A stretch of 13,919 nucleotides of DNA, from positions 1-13,919 of the forward strand of contig CALEWN010000189.1 in the NCBI GenBank assembly GCA_937925385.1, read 5' to 3'. The notes under the pieces were generated by a model. The model had not been told where the DNA came from, did not search any database, and saw only the letters and a list, made by a program, of their open reading frames with translations. Below are positions 7,369-13,919 of this stretch, one piece after another. This DNA is from an uncultured Senegalimassilia sp. GTDB lineage: Bacteria; Actinomycetota; Coriobacteriia; Coriobacteriales; Eggerthellaceae. Within the stretch, counting starts at the first letter, position 1, and each line of letters opens with the position of its first letter. The position numbers and the translations under genes are program-made.

Positions 7369-9459
7369 CTAGCAGTAGAACAGGATGTCGTTGTACGTGG
7401 GGACGGGCCACAGGTCGTGAGCGACCACGATTTCCATGGCGTCCACGCCCGCGCGCAAGCGCTCCATCATCGGGACGATCTCGTGCGCGTACTTGTTGGC
7501 CTTCTCCTGCTCGTCGGTCAGGTCGCGAATGGCCAGGTGCGCGGCATGCAGCTCATTCAGGGCGTCGTTGATCTCCTTGATGCCGTCGACAACCGTGTTG
7601 AGCAGCTGATCCTGCACCGAGGTGTCGATACCGGCGCAAGCGGCCTTCATCTCGTTGATCTCGTTGGCAACGAGCGTGGCGTACTTGTTGATGGCCGGCA
7701 GGAACGTACGACGCGTCATGCGCTTCATCGTACGAACCTCGATGTTCATGAGCTTCGTGTACTTCTCCAGCTTCACCTCGTAGCGGCTGCGAGCCTCCAC
7801 CTCGGTGAGCACGTTGAACTCCTCGAACAGCTTGATGCTCTTCTCCGAGACATAAGCCGGCAGCGCGTCGGCAGTGGTGCGGTTGTTGGCCAAGCCGCGG
7901 CGCTCGGCCTCGGCGGGCCACTCGTCGGAGTAACCGTTGCCGTTGAAGATGATGCGCTGGTGCTTCTTCAGCGTCTCCTTGATGTAGGCGATGGCGGCGG
8001 ACTCGAACTCGTCGCCGGACTTGCCCTCCATGGCGTCGGCGAAGTCCTTCAGCGACTTGGCCATGGCGGTGTTGAGCACCATGTTGCAGTCGGCCAGGTT
8101 CACCGCAGAGCCCGGCATGCGGAACTCGAACTTATTGCCGGTGAAGGCAAAGGGGCTGGTGCGGTTACGGTCGGTGTTGTCCTTGAGGAAGTTCGGCAGC
8201 ACCGAAACGCCCAGGTCGACAGCCACCTTTTCCGCAGAAGTGTACTCATGATCGTCAACCAACGCGTCCACGATGGCGCCCAGCTCGTCGCCCAGGAAGA
8301 TGGACACGATGGCCGGCGGGGCCTCATTGGCGCCCAGACGATGGTCGTTGCCGCAGGAGGCCACGGTCATGCGCAGCAGCTCCTGGTAGTCGTCGACGGC
8401 CTGGATGACGCCGGTGAGGAACACCAGGAATCGCAGGTTGTCCATGGGAGTCTCGCCGGGATCCAGGAAGTTGGTCTTGCCGGCGGAAATGGACCAGTTA
8501 TTGTGCTTGCCGGAGCCGTTGATGCCCTCGAACGGCTTCTCGTGCTGCAGGCACACCAGGCCGTAATGGCTTGCCAGCAGGCGCATCTTCTCCATGGTCA
8601 GGAGGTTCTCATCGATGGCGCGGTTGCCGTTGGTGTAGAGCGGGGCCAGCTCATGCTGTGCAGGGGCGACCTCGTTATGCTTGGTCTTCGCCGATACGCC
8701 CAGCTTCCACAGCTCGCTGTCGAGTTCCTTCATGAACTCGTTGACGGTGGGGCGGATGGCGCCGAAGTAATGCTCCTCCAGCTCCTGGCCCTTCAGCGGG
8801 GAGTAGCCGAACAGCGTGCGGCCCGTCATGATGAGGTCGGAGCGCTTTGCGTAATCCTTCTCGCTGATCAGGAAGTACTCCTGCTCGGCGCCGACGGTGG
8901 TGATCACGCGGTCAGCGGTTTCACCGAACAGCGCCAGCACGCGCTTAGCCTGCTCGTCGATGGCGCTCATGGAGCGCAGCAACGGGGTTTTCTTGTCAAG
9001 CGCCTCGCCGGTGTAGCTGCAGAACGCGGTGGGGATGCACAGCACCTCGTCCTTGATGAACGCGTAGCTGGTGGGGTCCCACGCAGTGTAGCCGCGGGCC
9101 TCGAAGGTTGCGCGCAGGCCGCCGGACGGGAAGCTGGAGGCGTCGGGCTCGCCCTGGATGAGCTCCTTGCCGGAGAAGCTCATGATGGCGCGACCGTCGC
9201 CGGTGGGATCGAGGAAGCTGTCGTGCTTCTCGGAGGTGATGCCGGAAAGGGGCTGGAACCAGTGCGTATAGTGCGTGGCTCCCTTTTCAATGGCCCATTC
9301 CTTCATGGCATGGGCGACGACGTTGGCGACCTCAAGGTTCAAAGGCTCGCCCTTCTTGATGGTCTTCATCAAGTCTTTGTACGTTGCAGATGGCAGTCGC
9401 TCCTGCATCGTGTGCTCGTTGAACACCATCGAGCCGTAGATCTCAGGAATTTTCGACAT
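7369..9459 (-). CDS. glnN: Glutamine synthetase, type III
   Basis: 696 residues, matching the ~700-residue type III glutamine synthetases rather than the ~450-470 of type I. It makes glutamine from glutamate, ammonia and ATP in the cytoplasm. Family features visible: IYGSMVFN near the start (7-14), [13 protein letters not shown] (61-73), EKHDSF (77-82), the [21 protein letters not shown] block (108-128), VGAEQEYFL (189-197), [18 protein letters not shown] (258-275) and [18 protein letters not shown] (306-323). The last four carry metal, glutamate and ATP ligands in this superfamily. The start at 9457-9459 is preferred: AAGGAG lies 9 nt upstream and the protein then begins [10 protein letters not shown] like its relatives. 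An ATG six codons earlier (9475-9477) has only AAAGG. Monocistronic with its own terminator; no GlnB/GlnK gene is adjacent. Confidence 0.95.
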   Translation of the reverse strand: MSKIPEIYGSMVFNEHTMQERLPSATYKDLMKTIKKGEPLNLEVANVVAHAMKEWAIEKGATHYTHWFQPLSGITSEKHDSFLDPTGDGRAIMSFSGKELIQGEPDASSFPSGGLRATFEARGYTAWDPTSYAFIKDEVLCIPTAFCSYTGEALDKKTPLLRSMSAIDEQAKRVLALFGETADRVITTVGAEQEYFLISEKDYAKRSDLIMTGRTLFGYSPLKGQELEEHYFGAIRPTVNEFMKELDSELWKLGVSAKTKHNEVAPAQHELAPLYTNGNRAIDENLLTMEKMRLLASHYGLVCLQHEKPFEGINGSGKHNNWSISAGKTNFLDPGETPMDNLRFLVFLTGVIQAVDDYQELLRMTVASCGNDHRLGANEAPPAIVSIFLGDELGAIVDALVDDHEYTSAEKVAVDLGVSVLPNFLKDNTDRNRTSPFAFTGNKFEFRMPGSAVNLADCNMVLNTAMAKSLKDFADAMEGKSGDEFESAAIAYIKETLKKHQRIIFNGNGYSDEWPAEAERRGLANNRTTADALPAYVSEKSIKLFEEFNVLTEVEARSRYEVKLEKYTKLMNIEVRTMKRMTRRTFLPAINKYATLVANEINEMKAACAGIDTSVQDQLLNTVVDGIKEINDALNELHAAHLAIRDLTDEQEKANKYAHEIVPMMERLRAGVDAMEIVVAHDLWPVPTYNDILFYC

Positions 9460-9515
9460 AGGCGTGAGCTCCTTCATAGTTACCTTTCAGACGCGCGTTT
9501 CCCTTGCCACTGCAA

Positions 9516-9542
9516 GCTATAGGTTAGCGAGTTAGTCAACTC
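9516..9542 (-). promoter_or_regulatory. Possible control region upstream of glutamine synthetase
   Basis: Between the glutamine synthetase start and the rpsI terminator (9460-9690) no gene is seen. On the minus strand there is a TTGACT (complement of 9534-9539) inside a small dyad GAGTT-AGTC-AACTC (9529-9542), and a TATAGC (complement of 9516-9521). The 12-bp spacing between hexamers is too short for a standard promoter, so the dyad could instead be an operator next to a promoter that I cannot place. Weak. Confidence 0.22.
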
Positions 9543-9690
9543 TCGTAGCTTAGCATCTTGCACCGGCAAGCAGCACGTCAACTTGCTGTAACTTACGGTA
9601 CCGGCGCTATGTTTCCGGCAGTTTTCGGCATATGGAACGTTTCGTTACGGAAGATTCGGGGACAACGAGGGCTTTTGCGCCCAACAACGC

Positions 9691-9726
9691 GGAAAGCCCG
9701 CTCCGCTTTCGCGGAACGGGCTTTCC
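9691..9726 (-). terminator. Hairpin after the rplM-rpsI operon
   Basis: GGAAAGCCCG (9691-9700) pairs perfectly with CGGGCTTTCC (9717-9726). CCGC (9703-9706) and GCGG (9711-9714) form an inner stem around TTTC after a 2x2 internal loop. It starts 43 nt beyond the rpsI stop. The minus-strand sequence after the stem is GCGTTGTTGG, with only a poor U-tract, so termination may be partial or assisted. It is the obvious end of the ribosomal protein operon. Confidence 0.6.
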
Positions 9727-9769
9727 AGGCTTGTACGGCCACGCGAGGCGCAGCCAAAGGAAACAAACC

Positions 9770-10162
9770 TTAGCGCTTGCTGAACTGCGGGCGCTTGCGG
9801 GCCTTCTTCAGACCGTACTTCTTGCGCTCGACCATACGAGCGTCGCGCGTCAGGAAGCCAGCCTTCTTCAGCTCGGCGCGGTAGTCGCCAGCTGCCAGCA
9901 GGGCACGGGAGATGCCGTGACGCAGAGCGCCGGCCTGACCCGAGATGCCGCCGCCGTCGATGCGGGCGAGCACGTCGAAGTGATCCTGGGTATCCGTGAC
10001 CTTGAACGGGGTCTTGGCATAGTCGAGCAGAGCCTCGCGGCCGAAGTACTCCTTGCCATCGCGACCGTTGACGGTCACCTTGCCGGTGCCGGGAACGAGG
10101 CGCACGCGAGCGACAGCGTTCTTACGACGACCGGTGCCGTAGTACAATGCTTCATTCGCCAT
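9770..10162 (-). CDS. rpsI: 30S ribosomal protein S9
   Basis: 130 residues, full length for S9. The opening [21 protein letters not shown] and the basic tail [18 protein letters not shown] are the family hallmarks; the tail reaches the P-site tRNA in the 30S subunit. Start ATG 10160-10162 is 3 nt after the rplM stop, and its ribosome site GGAGGG lies inside the last codons of rplM, so the two are translationally coupled. The rplM-rpsI pair is one of the most conserved bacterial operons. Confidence 0.98.
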   Translation of the reverse strand: MANEALYYGTGRRKNAVARVRLVPGTGKVTVNGRDGKEYFGREALLDYAKTPFKVTDTQDHFDVLARIDGGGISGQAGALRHGISRALLAAGDYRAELKKAGFLTRDARMVERKKYGLKKARKRPQFSKR

Positions 10163-10165
10163 GGT

Positions 10166-10600
10166 TTAGCCCTCCATCTTGATCTCGGTCGGCTTCTGAG
10201 CCATATGCGGGTGCTCGGCACCAGCGTAAACCTTCAGCTTCAGGCCCTGCTTGCGGCCCAGCGTGTTCTTCGGCAGCATGCCCTTGACGGCATGCTCGAT
10301 GACGCGCTCGGGGTGCTTGGCCATGGCCTCGGCGAAGGTCTCGGACTTCAGTCCGCCCGGATGACCGGTGTGATGGTAGTAGACCTTGTTCAGCTCCTTC
10401 GTGCCGGTCACGCGAATCTTGTCCGCGTTGATGATGATCACGAAGTCGCCGGTGTCCACGTGCGGCGTGTACTGCGGCTTGTGCTTGCCCTTCAGAAGGG
10501 TAGCGGCCTTGGTGGCAACACGGCCGAGGACCTGATCCTCAGCGTCGATGATGTACCATTTGCGCTCAACTTCATGAGGCTTAGCGTGATACGTCTTCAC
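10166..10600 (-). CDS. rplM: 50S ribosomal protein L13
   Basis: 144 residues, full length for L13. Recognised by [18 protein letters not shown] near the start, [15 protein letters not shown] in the middle, and [13 protein letters not shown] followed by [16 protein letters not shown] near the end. L13 is an early-assembly protein of the 50S subunit. The start is a GTG (10598-10600) with GGAGG 7 nt upstream; no in-frame ATG is better placed. First gene of the operon with rpsI, preceded by a roughly 170-nt leader containing a strong stem-loop. Confidence 0.98.
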   Translation of the reverse strand: MKTYHAKPHEVERKWYIIDAEDQVLGRVATKAATLLKGKHKPQYTPHVDTGDFVIIINADKIRVTGTKELNKVYYHHTGHPGGLKSETFAEAMAKHPERVIEHAVKGMLPKNTLGRKQGLKLKVYAGAEHPHMAQKPTEIKMEG

Positions 10601-10620
10601 TGTTTTTCCTCCATGTCCTT

Positions 10621-10651
10621 CCTGTTACGCTGTGCGACCACAGCGCACAGG
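10621..10651 (-). promoter_or_regulatory. Stem-loop in the rplM leader next to the ribosome site
   Basis: In the minus-strand transcript CCTGT pairs with ACAGG (plus positions 10647-10651 and 10621-10625). Inside, CGCTGTG pairs with CACAGCG around a GTCG loop (10628-10645), giving a 12-bp stem with a small asymmetric internal loop. It ends about 8 nt before the GGAGG/ATG-like region of the rplM ribosome site. Leaders of ribosomal protein operons are often bound by one of their own products; a similar role is possible here but the structure does not match any leader motif I can identify with certainty. Confidence 0.5.
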
Positions 10652-10778
10652 GTGTCGTTTTTCAAAAGTGCAAGTCTGTTTGCTGCCGGTTTCCTACGCC
10701 GGCGCGCTTCGTCGGGTCTGGACTTCCCTTCTTGGCGCTGCCTCCACCTTGCGTTTACGGGGCTTTTGAAAGCGAACT

Positions 10779-10813
10779 TTTATAGTCTACGGTTTCAGCT
10801 GCTTTAAAGTCAA
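10779..10813 (-). promoter_or_regulatory. Promoter of rplM-rpsI
   Basis: On the minus strand TTGACT (complement of 10808-10813) is followed after 18 bp by TAGACT (complement of 10784-10789). TATAAA (complement of 10779-10784) directly abuts it and could serve as the -10 with TTAAAG as -35. Either pairing starts transcription near 10770, leaving a leader of roughly 170 nt before rplM. Confidence 0.55.
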
Positions 10814-11060
10814 TGGGGCATGTGTGCCCATCTGGGGTTACTTCGCGATTTTCACACGGACTGCACGATTGTGGAAAGCAAGCCGCCCGCGCACAGGACG
10901 ACCCGACGCGCATGACGGCAGGCCCCGCGCCGCCAGCCTTGCCTCCACCGCCGATCCCATCGCGTCGCCAACGCTAACCGCCACACCCGTATTTCTTAGC
11001 CCGCAGCACCGCCCGACCCACCCTGAACGTAGCCATCCCTCACCGCCCTACCGGCCCTTA
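10814..11060. other. Non-coding C-rich stretch upstream of the rplM promoter
   Basis: No convincing gene, RNA or promoter is seen. The plus strand is rich in CCGCC/CACCGCC-like runs and poor in A/T, unlike the genes around it. Open frames here lack ribosome sites and protein-like composition. It forms the left outer edge of the repeat-rich island. Confidence 0.4.
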
Positions 11061-11158
11061 GCGTTCTGGGCGGATATCCGTTACATCCAGCCACACCTTT
11101 CTCTGCCTTTCTCCGCCTGGGGTCCTTTCACGTTCGCCATTCTTTACCGCCCCTCGAG
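11061..11158 (+). repeat. Possible degenerate third copy of the TTCTGGGCGG element
   Basis: GTTCTGGGCGG (11063-11073) opens it, CCTGGGGTCC lies near 11116-11125, and ACCGCCC closes it near 11146-11152. This is the same order as in the two clearer elements (TTCTGGGCGG, then CCTGGGG, then CCGCCCAGAA). It includes a perfect CGGATATCCG palindrome (11071-11080). The match is short and much weaker than the other two copies. Confidence 0.3.
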
Positions 11159-11338
11159 TTCTGGACGGTTTTGCAGTTTTTGGCCCCCGTTTTTGACATC
11201 CGTCCGGAGTTCTGGGCGATTTTTCCTTCGCATCGTCTGGCAAAATGTTTGGGACAGCAAACTGGCAAACCTATCACCTGGGGTTTTAGAAACCGTCAAC
11301 AACCGAACTCGCAATCGTGGCTTCAAAACCGCCCAGAA
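11159..11338 (+). repeat. Structured repeat element, left copy
   Basis: Ordered motifs: TTCTGGACGGTTTTGCAG (11159-11176), GGCCCCC, TTTGACAT (near 11192-11199), a second TTCTGGGCGATTTT (11210-11223), ACCTGGGG (near 11276-11283), and the inverted end AAAACCGCCCAGAA (11325-11338). The second and last form 14-bp inverted ends with one mismatch bounding 129 bp. The same ordered motifs recur on the opposite strand at 12889-13054, with first-to-second motif spacing of 51 here and 52 there. No protein is encoded. MITE-like element, palindromic repeat or structured RNA are all open. Confidence 0.6.
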
Positions 11339-11350
11339 GATTCTTCGACG

Positions 11351-11449
11351 CCCGTAGCGGCCCGTGCCGACGGTCGCCACGGCCAGCCTCGATTCCCGCC
11401 GCAGCCCGCTTCGGCGCCTACCGCAGATCACGACGCCCGCCGCAGCCCG
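11351..11449 (+). repeat. Short GC-rich direct repeats before the nuclease-like gene
   Basis: CCCGCCGCAGCCCG occurs exactly at 11395-11408 and 11436-11449, with a related CCCGTAGCGGCCCG at 11351-11364. Spacings are 44 and 41 bp. The stretch 11339-11601 is otherwise C-rich, with no promoter or gene that I can support. Low-complexity chance similarity is possible. Confidence 0.3.
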
Positions 11450-11601
11450 ACAATCCCCCGACGAACTTCCGATGCGCTTCCACCGTGCCGACGCAATACC
11501 CGCAAGGTTCGCAACCCCTTTTCGCAAGACGACGGCATCACACTGCAGGAATGTCCGCGCGCATCTCGATGCGCCCACCCGCCGATGACACGAGGTCGCC
11601 C

Positions 11602-12540
11602 ATGATCGCCTTATCCCACACTTCCGCCCTTCGGTATCTGCGCAGCCAATCCGAGATCAATAGGCTGTCACCATCGAAGACGCCTTCCGCTTTCGGAATC
11701 TCGCGATACGACGCCCCGCGCCTGACGCAACGCTTCGCCGCAATCGGCGATGGGACCGTTCACGTGCTCGCGACCGAGCAGCGAAGGCGACGCTCCATCG
11801 GCTCCATAACGTGCCACCTCTCCGAGAAGATCCCGCCGACCGGCCTTGTCCACGTCGAGGGCGATATCTTCTGCAGCGCGCCCGAACTGTGCTTTCTGCA
11901 GATGGCGCGCGTATTGCCTCTTATTCAGCTGATCAAGCTCGGGTTCGAGCTGTGCGGATGCTATTCCCTCGCACCCGACGGGCGCGCGATCGAGCAGCCA
12001 GCGCTCACCTCTAAGGATAAGATCGGCGACTTTCTCGGAAGCATTAAAGGCGCGCGCGGCATTGCGCGAGCCCGCCAGGCGCTGACCCATATCGCGGAGG
12101 GGTCGGCCTCCCCGAGGGAAACCGCATTGGCCATGCTGCTTTGCACGCCGCCGTGCTGGGGAGGCTACGGTTTTTCGAAGCCGCAGATGAACTACCCTGT
12201 TTGCGCTCCAGACCCGCGAAGGGCGCATGGCGTGTGGCAGTTTTATTGCGACCTGTTTTGGCCGAACTGGAACCTTGCGGTTGAATACGACAGCAAGGCG
12301 CACCATAGCTGCGAGCGCAAAATCGTCGAGGATCAGACGCGAGCCACCATTTTGACGTCGCTTGGAATCAGCGTCGTCTCTCTACGCACGCAGCAGGTCG
12401 ACGACCCGATCCGCTTCGAACACGCCGCTGCCGCCATCGCCGCGCACCGCAAGCGGAAGCGCCCCTTGCCCAAGCCTGATGAGGTCCAAAGGGACATCCT
12501 GCGCGAGTTCACGTTGAACAGCGCATTCGACATTCGCTAA
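11602..12540 (+). CDS. DUF559/Vsr-like endonuclease-domain protein with AbiEi-like N-terminal region
   Basis: 312 residues from ATG 11602, which has GAGGT 5 nt upstream and begins MIALSHTSALRYLRS; the frame is open further 5' but that part is low-complexity and proline/arginine rich. Residues about 1-200 resemble AbiEi-type proteins: a short helical start, then VHVEGDIFCSAPELCFLQMA (84-102) and LCGCYSL. Residues about 208-285 match the DUF559 / very-short-patch-repair endonuclease fold: QFYCDLFWPNWNLAVEYDSKAHH gives the likely catalytic D217, E228 and D230, followed by D244, R247 and GISVVSLRT (255-263). The acidic residues expected of a PD-(D/E)XK nuclease are present, so the domain looks intact. 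Such fusions are common orphan genes in Actinobacteria, sometimes suspected of defence or toxin roles; the function is unknown. It stands alone between repeat elements. Confidence 0.72.
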   Translation: MIALSHTSALRYLRSQSEINRLSPSKTPSAFGISRYDAPRLTQRFAAIGDGTVHVLATEQRRRRSIGSITCHLSEKIPPTGLVHVEGDIFCSAPELCFLQMARVLPLIQLIKLGFELCGCYSLAPDGRAIEQPALTSKDKIGDFLGSIKGARGIARARQALTHIAEGSASPRETALAMLLCTPPCWGGYGFSKPQMNYPVCAPDPRRAHGVWQFYCDLFWPNWNLAVEYDSKAHHSCERKIVEDQTRATILTSLGISVVSLRTQQVDDPIRFEHAAAAIAAHRKRKRPLPKPDEVQRDILREFTLNSAFDIR

Positions 12541-12566
12541 GGACGCGTCGACAGCCAACGCGGTCC

Positions 12567-12871
12567 GGACGGGCGAAATTGCGCGAAGGGCGGGGTTCGG
12601 GCTGGAGACGCCAGCTTGACGAGCGGGGTTCGAGCGAAAGGAGCCGATTCGACAGGTGGGAGCTCGGGCAAGAGGAGCAGGCTCGCCGGACGGGATTCGG
12701 GCGGACCAGCCAGAGCGGTGAATGGTGAAGTCGGGCGAAAGGAGCTGCGCAACGAACGATAGGTTCGGGCAGAGGAAAAAGCACAAGGGGTGGCGGAATC
12801 GGGCGGAAGGAGTCAGCGCGACGAGCGGCAAGCTTGGGCGGAAGAAGCGGCGAAGCAGGCAGGGGTTAGGC
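12567..12871. repeat. Degenerate 32-35-bp tandem array after the nuclease-like gene
   Basis: Units open with a variant of GTTCGGGCGGAAGGAG at 12595, 12628, 12662, 12695, 12729, 12763, 12797, 12832 and 12864, giving steps of 33, 34, 33, 34, 34, 34, 35 and 32. A weaker unit begins at 12567 (step 28). The first half of each unit is conserved (TCGGGC in six of nine), the second half varies but often contains GACGAGCGG-like sequence. The period is not a multiple of three and no frame looks coding. The whole stretch is G+A rich on the plus strand. It starts 26 nt after the gene's stop. Confidence 0.65.
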
Positions 12872-12888
12872 GACCGCAATGGGGTTGT

Positions 12889-13054
12889 CTGAACTTCTGG
12901 GCGGTTTTGCAGGCGAAAACGGCGAAAAGCATCCTCTGATGCATGCGTTTCCCCAGGTCAGAAATATTCGACATGAAAAGGTCCCTCGAAAACCACCCAG
13001 AAGTTCAGGAATAATGTCAAATTTGGGGCCCTTTTTCTGCAAAAGGGCCCAGAA
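12889..13054 (-). repeat. Structured repeat element, right copy (inverted relative to the left copy)
   Basis: CTGAACTTCTGGGCGGTTTT (12889-12908) and AAAACCACCCAGAAGTTCAG (12989-13008) are 20-bp inverted arms with one mismatch, bounding 120 bp. The mismatch is a G-U wobble in a minus-strand transcript. Read on the minus strand from 13054 the motif order is TTCTGGGCCCTTTTGCAG, GGGCCCC, TTTGACAT, TTCTGGGTGGTTTT, ACCTGGGG, then CCGCCCAGAA, the same as the left copy at 11159-11338. A small GCATC/GATGC stem lies at 12929-12942. Confidence 0.62.
13026..13050. other. Perfect 10-bp hairpin inside the right repeat element
   Basis: GGGCCCTTTT (13026-13035) pairs exactly with AAAAGGGCCC (13041-13050) around TCTGC. 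It is terminator-like in strength, but no T-run follows on either strand. The left element keeps the sequence order but not this full pairing. Confidence 0.6.
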
Positions 13055-13553
13055 GATGGGGAGGCGCGGCACCGACATCGCAAACAACAAACTCCGAGCG
13101 CCGGAAATGGGCACCGGACGAAACGCGAGCGCGTCTTGAGACTTTGCCGACGCCGCTAATCCGCCGAGCGGCAGGCTGCGCACCGCACCGGCACCGCAAA
13201 CTCGCCTGCCGCCGGCGAGCACGGCCGAGCGGTACGTCTGCCCGAAGGAGCCGAGCCGGGACCCAACCGGAAGCTCGCAAACGAGGACCGGAAGGCTCTC
13301 GTCCGGTTCGGCGCAAGGAGGCATCGCGAAACAGCCAGAGGGACAGGAGGCGACGCGATCGGCGGTTCGCTCGCCCCGTCATCGCCAGTCGCCAACATGC
13401 CAAGCAGCAAGCCCCGCCGCGCAGCACCCCGGCGTGCTGCGCGACCGACCCATCGCGCCTCGTCGCCCCTGTTGCCCGCCCGCTCGCCCGCCGTGTTTGC
13501 TCGCGGCGATAACTTGCTTTCTGGTTTGCCAATAACCGGGTGTTCTGAGGCTT
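13055..13553. other. Non-coding stretch with one strong hairpin (13418-13443)
   Basis: No gene is supported here. CGCGCAGCAC (13418-13427) and GTGCTGCGCG (13434-13443) form a perfect 10-bp stem around CCCGGC, without a T-run. CTCGCC/GGCGAG (13201-13219) is a weaker stem. Around 13238-13321 there are sequences reminiscent of the tandem array (CCCGAAGGAG, ACCGGAAG, GTTCGGCGCAAGGAG), but with irregular spacing. Confidence 0.4.
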
Positions 13554-13562
13554 TGATATTAT
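13554..13562 (+). promoter_or_regulatory. Possible extended -10 promoter of metA
   Basis: TGATATTAT (13554-13562) combines a TGN extension with a good -10 hexamer TATTAT, in a locally AT-rich patch within GC-rich DNA. No -35 hexamer is well placed; TTGCCA at 13526-13531 is 25 bp away. Transcription from here would leave a leader of about 220 nt before metA. I see no SAM riboswitch core or attenuator in that leader. Confidence 0.35.
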
Positions 13563-13787
13563 GGTGCAGGCGGTTAATTTCATCGGGCGAACGGCGCAAT
13601 ACCGACCACAGCCCGAACGAGCACGGCTGCACAATCGAAGCACGCACGCAGCCCAACCGCCGCAGCAAGAGAGTCGCGCTTTGAGGCGGCGCGCATCGGT
13701 GGCGACTCGGCGATCGCGTTCAAGCGCACAACCACACATACCCGTCCCGCCCGCACACGGGGCGCCCGATACGGAAAGGACCGTTCC

Positions 13788-13919
13788 ATGCCAATCAGGA
13801 TCCCGGACCAACTGCCCGCGACCGAGCAGCTCGAAAGCGAGAACATCTTCGTCATGACCGAGCATCGAGCCGTGCATCAGGACATCCGTCCGCTGCGCGT
13901 GCTGCTGCTCAACCTCATG
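13788..13919 (+). CDS. metA: Homoserine O-acyltransferase MetA, N-terminal part
   Basis: The first 44 residues begin [15 protein letters not shown], then [27 protein letters not shown], the very conserved N-terminus of the MetA family. The frame runs off the window edge. The start has GGAAAGGA 7 nt upstream. MetA activates homoserine with an acetyl or succinyl group as the first committed step of methionine synthesis in the cytoplasm. The residue that distinguishes acetyl from succinyl donors and the catalytic Cys/His/Glu lie beyond the window, so the donor cannot be told. Many MetA proteins outside the enterobacteria are acetyltransferases. Confidence 0.95.
   Translation, partial: MPIRIPDQLPATEQLESENIFVMTEHRAVHQDIRPLRVLLLNLM

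Noticed and set aside
7366..9522. Long plus-strand open frame opposite glutamine synthetase
   Set aside because: The antisense strand encodes a full-length type III glutamine synthetase with all motifs; the plus-strand translation is Leu/Val/His-biased and resembles no protein.
12567..12871. CRISPR array
   Set aside because: Units share only a degenerate half of about 16 bp with frequent substitutions, no constant repeat, no cas genes in the window.
13563..13787. SAM riboswitch in the metA leader
   Set aside because: None of the core sequences I know for SAM-I, SAM-II or SAM-IV types could be found; only short unrelated stems.
13017..13877. Overlapping open frames on both strands between the right repeat and metA
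   Set aside because: Arg/Ala/Ser/Pro-rich, no ribosome sites, no recognisable family, and several overlap the metA start.

Overview
The window looks like chromosome of a high-GC gut actinobacterium of the family Eggerthellaceae (Eggerthella, Gordonibacter, Adlercreutzia or Slackia type). The clues are a Tat-exported molybdopterin oxidoreductase operon paired divergently with a LuxR regulator that carries a polytopic membrane domain, a type III glutamine synthetase, and actinobacterial-type ribosomal proteins L13 and S9. The genus cannot be fixed from the sequence alone.

Layout. (1) 1-158: C-terminal end of an ATPase of the AAA/DUF4143 type (+). (2) 159-460: non-coding, GC-rich, stem-loop dense; it holds a nested inverted repeat shaped like a pair of REP units. 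(3) 461-4924 (-): a three-gene operon for a molybdoenzyme catalytic subunit (Tat signal), a four-cluster ferredoxin subunit and an eight-helix membrane anchor. The layout is DmsABC, but the predicted molybdenum ligand is cysteine, so the substrate is probably not DMSO. (4) 4925-5279: divergent regulatory region with two dyads and a TATAAT box. (5) 5280-6794 (+): membrane-domain LuxR regulator, probably starting at a TTG. (6) 6860-7306 (+): dtd, D-aminoacyl-tRNA deacylase. (7) 7312-7344: terminator between convergent genes. (8) 7369-9459 (-): glutamine synthetase III. (9) 9770-10600 (-): rplM-rpsI with a hairpin-bearing leader. (10) 10814-13553: accessory, repeat-rich island around one gene (11602-12540, +), whose product has a C-terminal DUF559/Vsr-like nuclease domain and an AbiEi-like N-terminal region. 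(11) 13788-window end (+): start of metA.

The operon and its divergent regulator form a plausible unit: the membrane-domain LuxR protein senses a compound or redox state and switches on a periplasmic reductase or dehydroxylase that takes electrons from the quinone pool through the anchor and Fe-S subunits. The housekeeping genes (dtd, glutamine synthetase, L13/S9, metA) surround but do not obviously belong to it.

The least ordinary part is the island between rplM and metA. The nuclease-like gene is bracketed by two related, structured repeat elements in opposite orientation (11159-11338 and 12889-13054). It is followed by about nine degenerate tandem units of 32-35 bp (12595-12871), with perhaps one more irregular unit in front. 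Flanking DNA is C-rich before the gene and G-rich after it, giving a mirror-like arrangement. This could be a small mobile cassette or a repeat/nuclease partnership; nothing here proves either.
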